DNA of 64,000 nt from Trichothecium roseum (taxonomy: Eukaryota; Ascomycota; Sordariomycetes; Hypocreales): the NCBI GenBank assembly GCA_026184415.1, contig CM047941.1, positions 4,216,001 to 4,280,000 on the forward strand. Direction: 5' to 3'. Positions 29,815 to 40,736 of this stretch are shown here, in pieces (position 1 is the stretch's first letter; the number at the start of each line of letters is the position of its first letter). Made by a program: the position numbers and the translations under genes. A model generated the notes under the pieces. That model was not told the origin of the DNA. It searched no databases and was given only the letters and a program-made list of their open reading frames with translations.

Positions 29815-30895
29815 ATTGAGATGAGTCTACGTCCCCGACAACTTCTTATAGCAAATGTTGGCTGAGCCGCACGCGCAGGGGCTTGTGAGTGACTGAGACT
29901 GGGTATGAGATGTGAAGGGGAGGCCGGATTTTGGGACAATTAAAAAAAGGGGGGGCAGGGGGGAGGGATGAAAGAAATAAGATAACTGTGAGGGGAAACT
30001 TGTATGATATATATCAAGTTGTTTTGTCGCTGAGCTACGAATATGTATAGCCCCAGGGGTTAGGGTTATGTTGTCGATGGTATCGTTTTATGAGTTGGTG
30101 GTTCTCCTTATTTAGTAGTAGGGTAGAATGAGAGATAGGTGCCCAGAGCGCGGGCGCGGGTGTGACGGGGAACAGGTGAGAGGTGAGTTGGACGTGGCAC
30201 CTCCCCCCCAGAAATTGATACTACCCTATTCGGTAAAGATTCAAATATTATCGATTAAATGCACTAAAAGCTCCGGCAGAATACCTGGACGCTCTCCCAC
30301 CTATTCTGCCATGTTTTCCACCGTAACTGCTGGTATCTTTACGGGGCGCGTAAGTGAGTCAAAAATCTTGTAGTGGCTTTGAAAAGCAAAAAAGACAGGA
30401 TGTTTTTTTTATTTAGTTTATCTAACTTCTTTTGTGTTTTGCTTAAGTTTTCTCAATAGGTAGGTAGAGCAATCGTGGGAAAAAGGTCATTGTCCGCATT
30501 CAGATGCGCATAATGAGTAAGCAATAGTTGCCCAAACAAGCTTAGGGCTATTCACCCAATTGAAAGCCGACACTGGTTGTCCGCCAAGCACGTCCCGGGA
30601 GGTGTTTGTATGGTATATTGAACCTTCTTTGATCAGCTTTCTTTCTACTCTTCCCAAGTTGTTCCGGCTTTTCGCTTCGGTTTTCCTCGTCGCAGCGTGG
30701 ACAATTCGTACCAAGACTTTACGCCATTCATTCATTCATTTTCCGACTCCCATTGAATCTTCAGCAAACACTCAATCCGTCATCAGACTTTAAAAAAACC
30801 TCTACTCTCTTTCTCTTGTTCCCTTCCCTCCCAAAGACGAGGACGACACAACAACAAAATCCATCGCGCGGCATCGCCCATTGACAATCGAAATC
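29815..30895. promoter_or_regulatory. Bidirectional promoter region of Trs23 and Rpb4
   Basis: About 1.1 kb head-to-head spacer. No gene-like frame. G-rich stretch at 29950-29975 and AT-rich stretches at 30000-30120 and 30400-30470. Confidence 0.5.
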
Positions 30896-31657
30896 ATGTC
30901 CCACTTCCAGAGCTCCCGCCCCAAGCCCCCTCCCGCGGGCAACGAGGAGGCCACCAACCGCCTCAACCTGGGCGAGTTCCAGAACGTCGACACCCTCACG
31001 CTGTCCGAGGCCGCGCTCGTCCTGCAGGCCCTCAACGCCAAGCGCCACGCCGAGCGCAAGAACACGGGCGACGACACGACGAACAAGACTGAGTAAGGCA
31101 CATTCAATTCCCAAAGAAACACGCAAACCCCCCCCCATCACAGCAAATGGCAAAATAAAGAGAATGAGGAAAAAGGAGAAGGGGAGGTTTAAGGTTTGGG
31201 GACGCTTGTGATTTGTTTTTGGACAACTTGTTGAAGAACAGAAGGCTAACTCAGAGGGAACCTTTTTCTTCTTCTTTTTGTAGGATGCTGAATCAGACGC
31301 TCAGCTATCTGGACAACTTCGCCCGGTTCCCCAGGAAGGAAGGCGTTGAGGCCGTCGAAAGATTGCTCAGCTCACACACGGAGCTGCACAAGTACGAGAG
31401 GGCACAGTTGGGTAAGACACCCTTTTTTCGCTATCACTTTTACTATACAGTTCAAGGAGGCCGAGGACGAAAGAAAAAGAAAGCAAGGAGATGGGGAAAG
31501 GCTGACGCGTAGGATTTTGTGTGTTACAGGATCGTTGGTACCCGCGGCCGCTGAGGAGGCGAAGACGCTGATACCGTCGCTCCGCGATAAGATTTCGGAC
31601 GACGACCTTCAGGAGATCCTGAACCAGCTCAGCGACATCCAGGAGCATAGCAGGTAA
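30896..31657 (+). CDS. rpb4: RNA polymerase II subunit Rpb4
   Basis: Stalk subunit of RNA polymerase II, forming the Rpb4-Rpb7 heterodimer used in initiation and mRNA decay coupling. Three exons: 30896-31092, 31284-31411, 31530-31657, giving 150 residues. Exon 1 has EEATNRLNLGEFQNVDTLTL and SEAALVLQALNAKR. Exon 2 has MLNQTLSYLDNFARFPRKEG and VEAVERLLSSHTELHKYERA. Exon 3 has the C-terminal helices SLVPAAAEEAKTLIPSLRDK and ISDDDLQEILNQLSDIQEHS. These are the conserved HRDC-like blocks, and the length fits fungal Rpb4. The stop follows AGCAGG directly; the sequence around it (CAGGTAATC) resembles a splice donor, but family proteins end here. Confidence 0.95.
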
Positions 31658-32249
31658 TCAGGCAATCAGGGAAACAAAAGAATGAGGAGGAGAGAAAGAG
31701 AAAGATGGGAGCGACAGATTGGACCGAATGCGGAGGCAAGTCTTATCAAGCCTCGAAGCTTTTTTTTTTAAACGGCGTATTTGGGAAACTACCATGGTAG
31801 AGCGGAGTTTCGTCAACCTTTTTCATTTGCTTTTTACTTTCAGGGAAAACAGAAACGAACCGAGTCGGAAAACGACGGGGAGATTAGAATTGTTCGCGGC
31901 GTAGAAGGATGAGATAGTAATGGAATACTCATTACTACCGTGCAGCTTATTCACCTCTACGTGCCGAATGCCCCTCTATCAATGCTCCCTTCTGCCCGAA
32001 AGACGAAGCAAAAGAGATTGGAACCAAAAGCTCATTACACATGATAACTAAGAGAAAACGAAACAAACAAAGAAAACACGGCTCGATTCTGTTCTTGGAG
32101 ACCCTCCTATCGTACACGCACCAATCTTTCTATAACATGCCTCCTTTTTGCCCCGGGATCTGGCTGTCAGTTCCTCTTTGGCTGGCTTAAGATCCTGTCG
32201 GTTATAGATCATCACATAGGGGAAATATTCCAACCCCCCCTCTCTTTCT
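31658..32249. other. Convergent 3' flanks, no gene seen
   Basis: Spacer between Rpb4 and the membrane-protein gene. A plus-strand open frame at 31719-31904 has no recognisable content. Confidence 0.5.
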
Positions 32250-33205
32250 TCATGGCTCGCCCATTGTTCGGTACGAGTTCCAGTGGTTGATGTATTGTGG
32301 CCTGCCGTCCTTGGTCTGAAGTGAATTCAGATTCGCGCTGGGGTCGGCAGCGGGGGGCGTCTTGGGCATAGGGGGTGGTCGGGTCGCCGGACTAATGGGT
32401 AGCTCGACTGGTGAGATGATGGATATTGGGGTATCTGGTAACTCTACGGGCGCTGCGCTGGTGCCATCTATCTCGAAGGTGTTCTCCGGGGGCTTGATGG
32501 GGTATTCCGACTCTGGTTGATCGGCTCGGCCTGGCACTCTGGCTGTTAGTTGTCAAGTTTATACCCGCAAGATATACCGCAAAAAAACCACATAATGACC
32601 GTACCTCCAAATGGTGCAAACGGGTCCTCGCCTCGTGTACCCGTTGTGTGTGGCGTGACATGCTGAGAAGGGAAAAACTTCTCCTCCACAAGATGATCTC
32701 TGCCAGGGTCGTCATCTACCGAGTTGGCATGCTCCTCCCTGCTCTTCTTCTGCCGTCGCTTGACCCAGAGGGCGAGGAATATGAGAAGGGCGACGAGGGC
32801 CGCGCCGCCAACAGAGATGCCAACGAGCACGCCGGTGCTAAAGAAACCCTGCCCCGCCTCTCCCGCATCGTCTTGCTCGCCGTCGCTGACGCCAGTCTCC
32901 TCGGGAAGCGGCGGTGAACTCTCGCCCGAGGATGAGATGGGGAGGACGGTCGTGGGCGTTTGGATGGCGGTAGTGAATGTGGTGTCTGGCAGCATGCTGG
33001 TGATGATCAAAGTATGTGATGTGACGGTAACGACATTGTCATTGGGGATTGTCACGGTCCTCCCAGAATCCGTCTCCGTGGCCTCGTTAGGGAGCGTGAT
33101 CACGGAAGGTCCGCTCACTGGAGGATTTGAGTAGGACGATGAGCCGTGTGTGGCTATCGGCTTGGGGATGGAAACGAAGTCCCCCTCGCTTTGGTCCCCA
33201 GACAT
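32250..33205 (-). CDS. Single-pass membrane protein with Ser/Thr-rich ectodomain (Mid2/Skg6-like layout)
   Basis: Function unknown. Two exons on the minus strand: 33205-32605 and 32542-32250, giving 297 residues. The first ~125 residues are Ser/Thr/Pro-rich (TVLPISSSGESSPPLPEETG), as in O-glycosylated cell-surface proteins, but I see no cleavable signal peptide. A Gly/Ala-rich transmembrane helix (STGVLVGISVGGAALVALLI, then FLALWVKRRQKKSREE) at about residues 127-150 is followed by a basic stop-transfer patch. The cytoplasmic tail has DPFAPFGG near the splice junction and a Pro-rich end with an EIDGTSAAPVELPDTP block. The layout resembles fungal Mid2-like wall sensors and Skg6/Axl2-type proteins, but the cysteine-rich head of WSC sensors is absent. 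Confidence 0.72.
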
Positions 33206-34035
33206 GATTGCTTTATTTCTCGCTCGTGCGTTTCTAAAGAATGGCCACTCCCTCCTATGTGATGCTACAGGAGTTCTCGGAAAGAAGAACAACGGCTGGA
33301 AAACTAGATCTAGAGGCGATGATTCAGTAAGTCGAGCGAGCGGGTGTGGGATGTGTTCAGCTTACCTGAACCCTGAACGTAGAGGAAGAGAGGGCACGCG
33401 TACTAAATCAATTCTTTTTTTTTTGGCCGAGCAGAAAGAAAGAAGTATAAAAAGAGAAGAAAGGAAACGGCGAAAAGAAAAAGAAAAAGAAAAAGAAGAC
33501 GTCGAACTTTTCTTTAGCAACCGTGATCTAGAAAAAAGCGAAGAGGAAAGGAAGAAGAAAGTGAGCAGAGAGTGAAGGCCAAAAGCGAGGAAGGAGCCAA
33601 GGCAAGGACCGCCGCACAAGGTGACGTTGGGATTTCACGAAATCCGAGAATAAAGGAAAAATTAAATTAAAAAAAAAAAGAGAAGAAGAAAAAACAACAG
33701 GTTTCTTCCTGACAATGGACGAAAATTAAGACAAGGTAGGCAGGGGGCCAGGGCACAAGCTGCTTTGACTGCTCTACCTACCGCTGTGTGATTGCACCCA
33801 AAAGCCCGAACTTTTCTTCTTCTTCTGCTTTTACAGTTGCCTGCAGCTGCTGCCGGAAAGAGGGAAAAGAGGGAGCAAACCGGTTGATCCAAAGGAGTCC
33901 GTCAAGACGAAGGAGGAGGAGAGGGAGGTGGGTTAGGTCTTTTGGTCTATTGGCCTTGTTTGGTGTGAGTTAACGTTGCAGGCTGGACCGCAAAGAGGTG
34001 TCATTGCTTTTTACAAGTATGTGTATGCTGTGTGC

Positions 34036-34054
34036 TGTGTGTGTGTGTGTGTGT
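34036..34054. repeat. (GT)n microsatellite
   Basis: Run of alternating G and T on the plus strand within intergenic DNA. Confidence 0.9.
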
Positions 34055-34107
34055 TGTGTGTTTTGTCCTCCCGTTTTTTTGTCCCTCCTCTTGTCGGCGA
34101 GATATAC

Positions 34108-34542
34108 TCATGGAACACCCCTCTCCTCGTCTGGTGAGTACGACAAACATGATACTGGCCCCTGCAATACGCGATACATCCATCTTTCGTAGCTTGCGCG
34201 GAAGAAAATTGCTCGAACTGTCAAAATCACCCCTGGAACATTGTCTTCGAGTCTGGATCTGTGAAGAGAAAAGGAACGCTCCAAGAACTTTCCACTGACA
34301 CTATATACCTCTTGGCCGTGGATATCAGTTGGTCGTATTTTCGCTCGAGGCTCAACACCGGCTATGCGGTACAACCGCGGATGGGGTATCAACTGTGGCG
34401 CCCTTAGGAAACGTACCTTGATGGTATCACTTGCCGGCGGTGCAAAGTGGCGAAATATCAGCTTGCGCCCATCTCTTGGTGTGTTAACGGCTTGAAGTCT
34501 GAACAAGTAGGAAGCGCTGATGGTTCTATCTAGTCGATACAT
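34108..34542 (-). pseudogene. Doubtful small gene or gene remnant
   Basis: I do not recognise this. A 144-codon minus-strand frame begins MYRLDRTISASYLFRLQAVN and contains DGRKLIFRHFAPPASDTIK. Just after that Lys is a good donor (GTACGT, about 34417), and a plausible acceptor (CGCATAG, about 34361) would shift to a frame reading LSLERKYDQLISTAKRYIVS before a stop. Both versions look more protein-like than neighbouring frames but match nothing I can name, and there is no supporting conservation. Confidence 0.15.
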
Positions 34543-34779
34543 TCAGCCACGAGCCACAGTCTCAATGGCCTCCCTCTTCTAGCCGTATACTGCACCCCCA
34601 GCTTTTGCGGATCCTACCACCAGCACATTGTTCAACAAGCCCAAGCCGGGCAAACACCAAGGCAGAGGGGGGAATTTGCAAAATGCAAACGAAATGTGAT
34701 CCAGATGCTATTCCATATTATATGTACTCCAGACGCCGGCGACTACATACATGCCTCCTTTTTTGGCGGGGATCCTTGC

Positions 34780-36898
34780 TCATAACGCTTCCAGGAGAAT
34801 CTTACTGCCGACATTCCCGACAGGCTTCTCTCCCTTCTTTTTGCCCTTCTTGCCCTCCTGATCCGCTGCCTCCTTAGCCGCCTTTTGCTCCGCGGTAGGC
34901 TCAGTGGATGCCTTCTCTAGTAGCTTCTTGCTCTTCTTGAGCGTCTTCTTCATCTCGCTCGACTCGTCAAAGTCGCTGGCTTCGGCCAAGCCGACAACGA
35001 CAAAAGAGCCGGGACCGGTCGCCCATTCCACAATGTGTTCCTGGATGAAGGGATAGAGGGTATTGGCGAACTGCAGAGGAGGGTCCGTGGGGATGACCTT
35101 GCCAGCTGCTTTATCGAAACGCCCACCTTGGATCAGCGACTTGAGCATTCTGCTACCAAAAGGGGTTTGTGCCATGTGGGTGTGAGCGAGACCCCCTTCT
35201 GAAGTTTCGGTGGGTTGTGCTGTCGGATCACCCTCTGCGCACTGCGCAACCGCTTCGATGGCCGCCGTCTTGTCACCGGTACCGTCAAGGAGAACATCGG
35301 CAATGAACTGGCACCCAAATGATGTTGAGACCAGATCGGCAGCAGAGCTGGCGATAACCTGTAGCAACTGCGGCGACATGGCGGCAGCGAGTTCCTTCCT
35401 TCTAACGTCAGCGTCCTTTTTACTCGTCGTCTTGCGTATCTCGTGAACCTCCTTGAGCAGATCTAGATCAAAGGATTGTCCCGGGGGGAACAAGGACTTG
35501 GAGATGCCCTCGAAGAGGTAGAGAATAGTAATCCTTGCGTACGGGTTGTTGACGGCACCAATGACGTTCAGCGCAATTGACTCCTCGTCCTCTCCTAATA
35601 CTTCCGGGAAGATGCCCTTGGATGTGAGCTTAGTATCGTCAACGACGTCGTAGGCTGTGAGGATGACCATGTGTGCGAACACATCGCCGGCCATCATTAG
35701 ATACGTCTCCTTGTAGGCCTTCAGGAGTTGTTTACGGTCCTTTGCTGTACCGTGGGCTAGTAGGTAGCAGACCAAACGAGCCCCTGAGCGGGTAAAGGCC
35801 AAGTTCTTAAGCAGGTCGCCGCTCTCATCGCCTTTGACCAGCTCGTTGAATTCCCCGAACTGCTCGGAAGTTGAATCCGTATTGAGGTAGTACTGTAGCA
35901 TAGCGTCGTGGAGCATGGTGAAGCCAGTCATCTTTTTCTGCACGAGCGAGTTGATCATGTCGAGAAGAGTCTTCATGATAGGCTTGCGCTTGCTCGGGTC
36001 CTTTTCCAAGATTTCCTTCAAATCTGCCGTGGGCGCGCTGTCCTTGGTCATCTCTTTGAGGGCAAACTCTGGCCCGTACCATTCCCGGAGCAGGATGGCC
36101 TTTTGCTCCTTAGTGGCAACTGTTCGGTAGATATCGTCGAGAATCCACGACGCCTCGGGGTGGTTGATCATCTTCCGGACCCTACCGTAGAACTCGGGGA
36201 TAATGATATCGCGAATCTGCTCGTCATTCTGAACCAAGAGCTTGCCGATGAGGAACTTGGCATATCTGCTCTCAGCGAGCTGCTGGTAACCGCCTTGCAA
36301 CTCCTTGGCAATATCCCTCCGCTGCGCAGCTGTCGAGTACTTGATGGCGGTCTGAACGGCTCGGGTAGCGTCGTGCTTCAGGACAAAGTCTCGCATGCGC
36401 CCGGTAATGATTGTGAAGAGTTCGTCCACAAGCTTCTGACGTTCGTCCTTGGGAACGCTCGACTTGATGCGCAACCTCTCCCAAATCTTCTTGGTGCGTG
36501 CGACTTCATCAGCGAGGGGCTTGGCGGCTTTGCGCTCGGCGGCGAGTTGCTTCTGTTTCTGGTGGCTCTCGCGCGAAGTCTGACCGGTAGCTGCTCATAT
36601 GTCAGGGTCTTGCAAAATCTTCCGAAACTGGCCAGAACCCAGAAAAGTACTTACGTCTGTCAATTGCCTTGCCATTGGAAGCACCGTTTGAGTCGCCGCT
36701 GTCAAGCTTGGCGCCGCCATTATCAGAGTCGGAAAAGTCCTCAAAGCTGTCCTCTTCCACCTCTTCCACCTCTTCCACCTCGACCTTCTTGGGTTTCTTC
36801 ATCTGATCCAGCCGGACCTTTTTCGGCTTATCTTCAGACTTTGCCTTGACGAAAGTCGCCTTTCTCTTTTTGTCGTTGACAGCACTTTTGGTCGCCAT
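34780..36898 (-). CDS. puf6: Pumilio-family ribosome biogenesis protein Puf6 (PUM3)
   Basis: RNA-binding Puf-A class protein of the nucleolus, required for 60S assembly and, in yeast, ASH1 mRNA repression. Two exons on the minus strand: 36898-36655 and 36590-34780, giving 684 residues. The N-terminus is Lys-rich with an acidic VEEVEEVEEDSFEDFSDSD run built on a threefold 9-base repeat. Puf repeats start around IWERLRIKSSVPKDERQKLV and include FVLKHDATRAVQTAIKYS, RYAKFLIGKLLVQNDEQI, MINHPEASWILDDIYR, LAFTRSGARLVCYLLAHG and TSFGCQFIADVLLDGTGDKT. The C-terminus is Lys/Glu-rich and ends VGSKILLEAL. The layout fits Puf6/PUM3 rather than classical Pumilio. The exon 2 acceptor is a tandem GAGCAG, so one Ala more or less is possible. 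Confidence 0.94.
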
Positions 36899-37268
36899 TG
36901 TGAGGTGTTGTGACCGAGGGTTGCGTTGTCAATTTGTACTACACTGTGTAAAGATGCAAGTCGCAGCATAGCCATATCAGACGGCGCTGGCTCTGGAAAT
37001 TCTGCAATTGAGGTTCCGCCAATGTCTAATTTTTTTTGAAGAATTGCCGGGCGGTGTAACTGCCGCTAAGCCTTTTACAGGTCTTAGCACCCCGCGACCC
37101 TCCCGCCCAAAAAGCAAGGAGCCAAGGACCCCACTTCAGTCAATCGCCTGCATAAGGTACTAGTATTCAGAGTCACTCCTGCTCATTACTGTAAGAATCC
37201 CACGAGATAATATATATATAAAATTACTATATATACCCACACCATCTTACAACATACAAAGACACAAT
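36899..37268. promoter_or_regulatory. Bidirectional promoter region of Puf6 and the RWD gene
   Basis: 370-base head-to-head spacer between two ribosome/translation-related genes. AT-rich TATA-like runs at 37208-37235 precede the RWD gene. Confidence 0.5.
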
Positions 37269-38041
37269 ATGGGGCGTGAAGAGCAAGTAGAGGAGCGAGA
37301 AGTTCTCGACTCCATCTTTCCTGAGGAAATCACAGGTATGTAGCTTTCCTGTAGTCGCAAGACTCGCAATGTGCTCTTCATGTCACAAATGCCCATACTG
37401 ATTCATATATTTTTTTCTGTTTAGATATTTCAGAAACAGAGTACAGAGTACTGGTCAAGCTTGATATCCCAGATGAAGATGAGGATAAAATGCCTTCGTT
37501 TCTCCTGAACGTCAGGTACCCAGAGGAGTACCCTGACGTACCCCCTTACCTCGAGATCCAAAACCCCAACGACGCTGTATCACACCCAAACTTTAACGTC
37601 TCGGAGGACAGGGAAAGCCTCCTCTCCGGGCTAGAAGAGGTCATCCAAGAGAACATCGGCATGGCTATGGTCTTCACCCTCGTCTCGACCTTGAAGGACG
37701 CCGCCGAGACCCTCATCCAGCAGAGGAAGGACGTCGTGGAAAAGGAGAACGAGGAGAGGTTGCTCGCCGCCGAAAGGGAGGAGAACAAGAAATTCCAGGG
37801 CACCCCCGTCACGCGGGAGACGTTCCTTAAGTGGCGTGATGACTTTATGAAGGAGATGGAGGACAATAGAATTAGGGAAGAAGAGGAGCGGCTTGCGGAA
37901 CTCAAGAAGGCAAAGGTCAAGGAACCGGTGAAAATGACGGGGAGACAACTCTGGGAGAGCGGCATGGTTGGCAAGGGCATAGATGAAGACGAGGAAGATG
38001 CGCCAGCCGAAGGTGTGGAGAAGCTGGACATCAAGGCGTAA
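37269..38041 (+). CDS. gir2: RWD-domain protein, Gir2/RWDD1-like
   Basis: Likely partner of the DRG-type GTPase Rbg2 and of Gcn1, linked to translation on stressed ribosomes. Two exons: 37269-37335 and 37425-38041, giving 227 residues. The RWD domain fills about residues 1-115: MGREEQVEEREVLDSIFPEE, ITDISETEYRVLVKLDIPDE, then the hallmark YPEEYPDVPPYLEI and a helix LSGLEEVIQENIGMAMVFTL. The C-terminal part is a charged coiled coil (KENEERLLAAEREENKKFQG) with TPVTRETFLKWRDDFMKEME and MTGRQLWESG, which are typical of RWDD1/Gir2 and DFRP-binding. The tail is acidic. Gene-name confidence is moderate; family confidence is high. Confidence 0.9.
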
Positions 38042-38302
38042 GTGGGAAAGTGACAGGCCAAACGCAGATGCATGGGATGGAGTTCAATTGATGATTGAGC
38101 ATCACTTAGAAATCGTAAAAGAACTGTTCAATGCTGTTTAATCAAATCCAGGGTATTCATCTCTCGCACGCAATCCGGATATATAACGACCTCCTTTCCA
38201 CATGCCGAAGACAAGGACCGTCCACTTTATGTGTAACTTTTGTTTACCACCCTCCCAACGCCATCCAAGATCATATCTAGCCGTTGAAAAATTGACATCC
38301 CA

Positions 38303-39385
38303 TTATTCCTTCATTTCTTCGTCCTCGTCTTCGTCCTCGTCGCCACTCTCATCCTCATCATTCTCAGGCGGCGGGCCAAGCTCCTTGTTGATATTGTCCA
38401 TCAACTCATTCGCGTGTTGACCCAGTCTCTCGTCCTCGTACTCGAGGATCTCATAGAGACCCAGGCACTGAGACAACCATCGTCTTGAAGCAGACCAGCT
38501 AGACTTTCCCTCAGCCTTATTGTCAGCCTCCTTCATTTTCTCACCCGTGATGTAAAGACACCACCCGCCGAGGTACCAAGCCTCAACACTTTGGTCATCG
38601 TCCGCCACGAGTCGATCCACCACCTTGAGAGCGTCGTCCTCCATTCCCGTCTCCATGAGTAGTCTGGCGAGGCTGATTCTAGTGGGGAACTCAGGTACGG
38701 AAGGGTGCTCCGGCGGCAGGTCCTGCCACAGGTCCAGGCTCGTCTTCAATGCCTCCTTGGCCTCATCGATTCTGTCCTGTGAGATCCTCACGTTGGCTAG
38801 CGTCTGCCAGGTCTCGGCAGCCTTGGGTGCAATCATCGTTGCTTCAGTGATCAGGGTCTCGCATCTTTGCTCCGCATCTTCCTCCCACGAAAGATCAGTC
38901 ATGTAGACCTCGACCACGGCGCACAGCACCTCGCCCAGCTTCTGTTGCTTTTCGTCGAGAGAAATTTCTTGCTCGGGGGTTCTCCGTGATAGGCCCGTCA
39001 GCGCCTCGATCTGCTTCCTGAGCGACGCAGCACCACGCTCGAACCACCGCACACTGTCCTGGCCGCCCTCTTCGCTCAGCTGCGCGAGGAGCATGAACTT
39101 TTCGGCACCACCTCCGACCTTTTCGTCCACGGAGCCCGCGGGGTCGAGCTTAACCGCGCGCTCAAAGTAGCTTCGCGCATCGTCCACTTCGCCGGCCTCG
39201 ACGTGCAGCGTTCCGAGTAGGTTCAAAGCTCGTAGCTCAAAGTCGCCGCCTTCGCCGGTCAATTCCAGAGCTTCTAGGGCGAGTGAAACGGCTTCATCAA
39301 GGTCCCCGACTGTAAGCAGTGTCTCAGCATCCTGTAGTAAGGTGCCAGCGTTTTTCTTATTGCCCGGGGGCTTGTTCGGCGCCAT
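38303..39385 (-). CDS. acl4: TPR protein, dedicated Rpl4 chaperone Acl4-like
   Basis: Predicted assembly chaperone that binds newly made ribosomal protein uL4 (Rpl4) and delivers it to nuclear pre-60S particles. Single exon, 360 residues. Tetratricopeptide repeats are visible: LLQDAETLLTVGDLDEAVSL, ALNLLGTLHVEAGEVDDARS with YFERAVKLDP, AETWQTLANVRISQDRIDEA and VEAWYLGGWCLYITGEKMKE. The C-terminus ends in a strongly acidic tail (NDEDESGDEDEDEDEEMKE) as in Acl4. Length is close to the yeast protein. Another acidic TPR protein is possible, so the name is not certain. The 3' end is convergent with the RWD gene (261-base spacer). Confidence 0.82.
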   Translation of the reverse strand: MAPNKPPGNKKNAGTLLQDAETLLTVGDLDEAVSLALEALELTGEGGDFELRALNLLGTLHVEAGEVDDARSYFERAVKLDPAGSVDEKVGGGAEKFMLLAQLSEEGGQDSVRWFERGAASLRKQIEALTGLSRRTPEQEISLDEKQQKLGEVLCAVVEVYMTDLSWEEDAEQRCETLITEATMIAPKAAETWQTLANVRISQDRIDEAKEALKTSLDLWQDLPPEHPSVPEFPTRISLARLLMETGMEDDALKVVDRLVADDDQSVEAWYLGGWCLYITGEKMKEADNKAEGKSSWSASRRWLSQCLGLYEILEYEDERLGQHANELMDNINKELGPPPENDEDESGDEDEDEDEEMKE

Positions 39386-39878
39386 TGTGAGGTGTGTAGC
39401 TGAGTGAGGTTGGGTATATTGGGGGAATCGTGGTAAGCAGCTTCTAAGGGTCGAAGAACCTATCAGCCTTTCGCTCTTCGCGAGTGCCTCTTTCTATAAT
39501 AATTCGATAACGTTCCATCGCGTTTCTTCTCCCTCTTCTCAGTTCTCACTCTAAGTGGAAAAATTTAGGTGGGATGCTTATCGATAAATCAATCTCGGGC
39601 CGTAGTGGGGGTTGTACCTAAATACCTACTATTACTACTAGCAGTACCTGCCTGCCCGGCTCTCAGCACATCGCGGGGTTCTCAAGGGATGGATGGAACC
39701 CAGTGGACGTCTTAGAACATCGGATGAACCAGTAGCTCATTTGCTCACTAATCATTATATACATAAAAATCTTCGGTGTGATACCTTCATCGTCGCATCT
39801 TATAGCATATATGTCATACCTTTTCCATAATCTCTCCCGTAAAAAAAATCGCCACTAGCAAATTCAAATCATTTCGAC
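39386..39878. promoter_or_regulatory. Bidirectional promoter region of Acl4 and riboflavin synthase
   Basis: 493-base head-to-head spacer. It contains TACCTACTATTACTACTAGCAGTACC at 39616-39641 region, a member of the TAC/GTA-rich motif family. No gene seen. Confidence 0.5.
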
Positions 39879-40642
39879 ATGTTCACTGGTATTGTGGAAG
39901 ATATTGGGAGTGAGTATATGGTGCATACAGATCATCAATTTCGGCGCATAACAACTAATGCTTGACGAAAGCTGTCACCAAGGTCGACAGAAATGATGCG
40001 ACCGGAGGCACTTCTATGACCATCACTGTCTCGGATGGCTCTTCGCTTCTCTCTGATTGCCATGATGGTGACTCCATCGCGATAAACGGCGTCTGTCTGA
40101 CCGTCACCTCGTTCACATCTTCCGCCTTCACCATTGGCGTGGCCCCCGAGACTCTCAGGGTAACCAACCTTGGCAGCTTGGTCGAGTCAAGCCGCGTTAA
40201 TCTTGAGCGGGCCGTTCGTGCCGACACCAGAATGGGAGGTCACTTCGTCCAGGGCCACGTCGATACCACGGCAGAAATCTTATCCATTACCCCGGATGGC
40301 AACGCGCTGACTATACGGTTCAAACCCAAGAGCCGCGATGTACTCCGGTACATCATCTACAAGGGCTACGTGGCGATTGATGGTACAAGTTTGACCGTGA
40401 CCAAGGTCGATGACGATGAGGGGTGGTGGGAGGTGATGCTCATCGCCTACACTCAAGAAAAGGTCATCGTTGCGCAGAAAAAGGCCGGTGATACCATCAA
40501 TTTGGAAGTTGATATGATGGCCAAATACGCCGAGAAGTCGTTGGGAGGTCTGATGGGCGATGATGGCGGGTCCGCCTCGATCCTCCTGGTACGCAAGATG
40601 GTTGAGGATATCGTGGCTCAGGGGCTGGGGGGCAAGGCGTAA
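39879..40642 (+). CDS. rib5: Riboflavin synthase (alpha chain)
   Basis: Catalyses dismutation of two 6,7-dimethyl-8-ribityllumazine to riboflavin and 5-amino-6-ribitylamino-uracil, last step of vitamin B2 synthesis. Two exons: 39879-39909 and 39972-40642, giving 233 residues. The hallmark start MFTGIVEDIG is on the 31-base first exon; exon 2 continues TVTKVDRNDA. Two lumazine-binding barrels are visible. The first has CHDGDSIAINGVCLTVTSF and FTIGVAPETLRVTNLGSL. The second starts MGGHFVQGHVDTTAEIL and has YKGYVAIDGTSLTVTKV. The C-terminal helix contains DTINLEVDMMAKYAEKSL. Length is the usual one for fungi. It is convergent with Mus81 with only 94 bases between stops. Confidence 0.96.
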
Positions 40643-40736
40643 GCTGTAGGTTCCATCCATCCAATCTTGCTCTTGCCGTGATACTGGGTATCATATACAT
40701 CGGAATTTCTCCTCTGCCTGCATCTCGTGTGTATCT

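Larger units (their letters stand above)
33206..34779. other. Intergenic with purine-rich and GT-repeat tracts
   Basis: Promoter of the membrane-protein gene and 3' flank of Puf6. Purine-biased tracts cover 33430-33570 and 33655-33700; a (GT)n microsatellite lies at 34036-34054. One doubtful minus-strand candidate gene is listed separately. Confidence 0.5.

Noticed and set aside
31650..31660. Splice donor CAGGTAATC at the Rpb4 stop
   Set aside because: Family proteins end at this point and no conserved block follows downstream.
40643..40736. Possible operon-like coupling of riboflavin synthase and Mus81
   Set aside because: They are convergent with a 94-base spacer; this is ordinary compact fungal layout.
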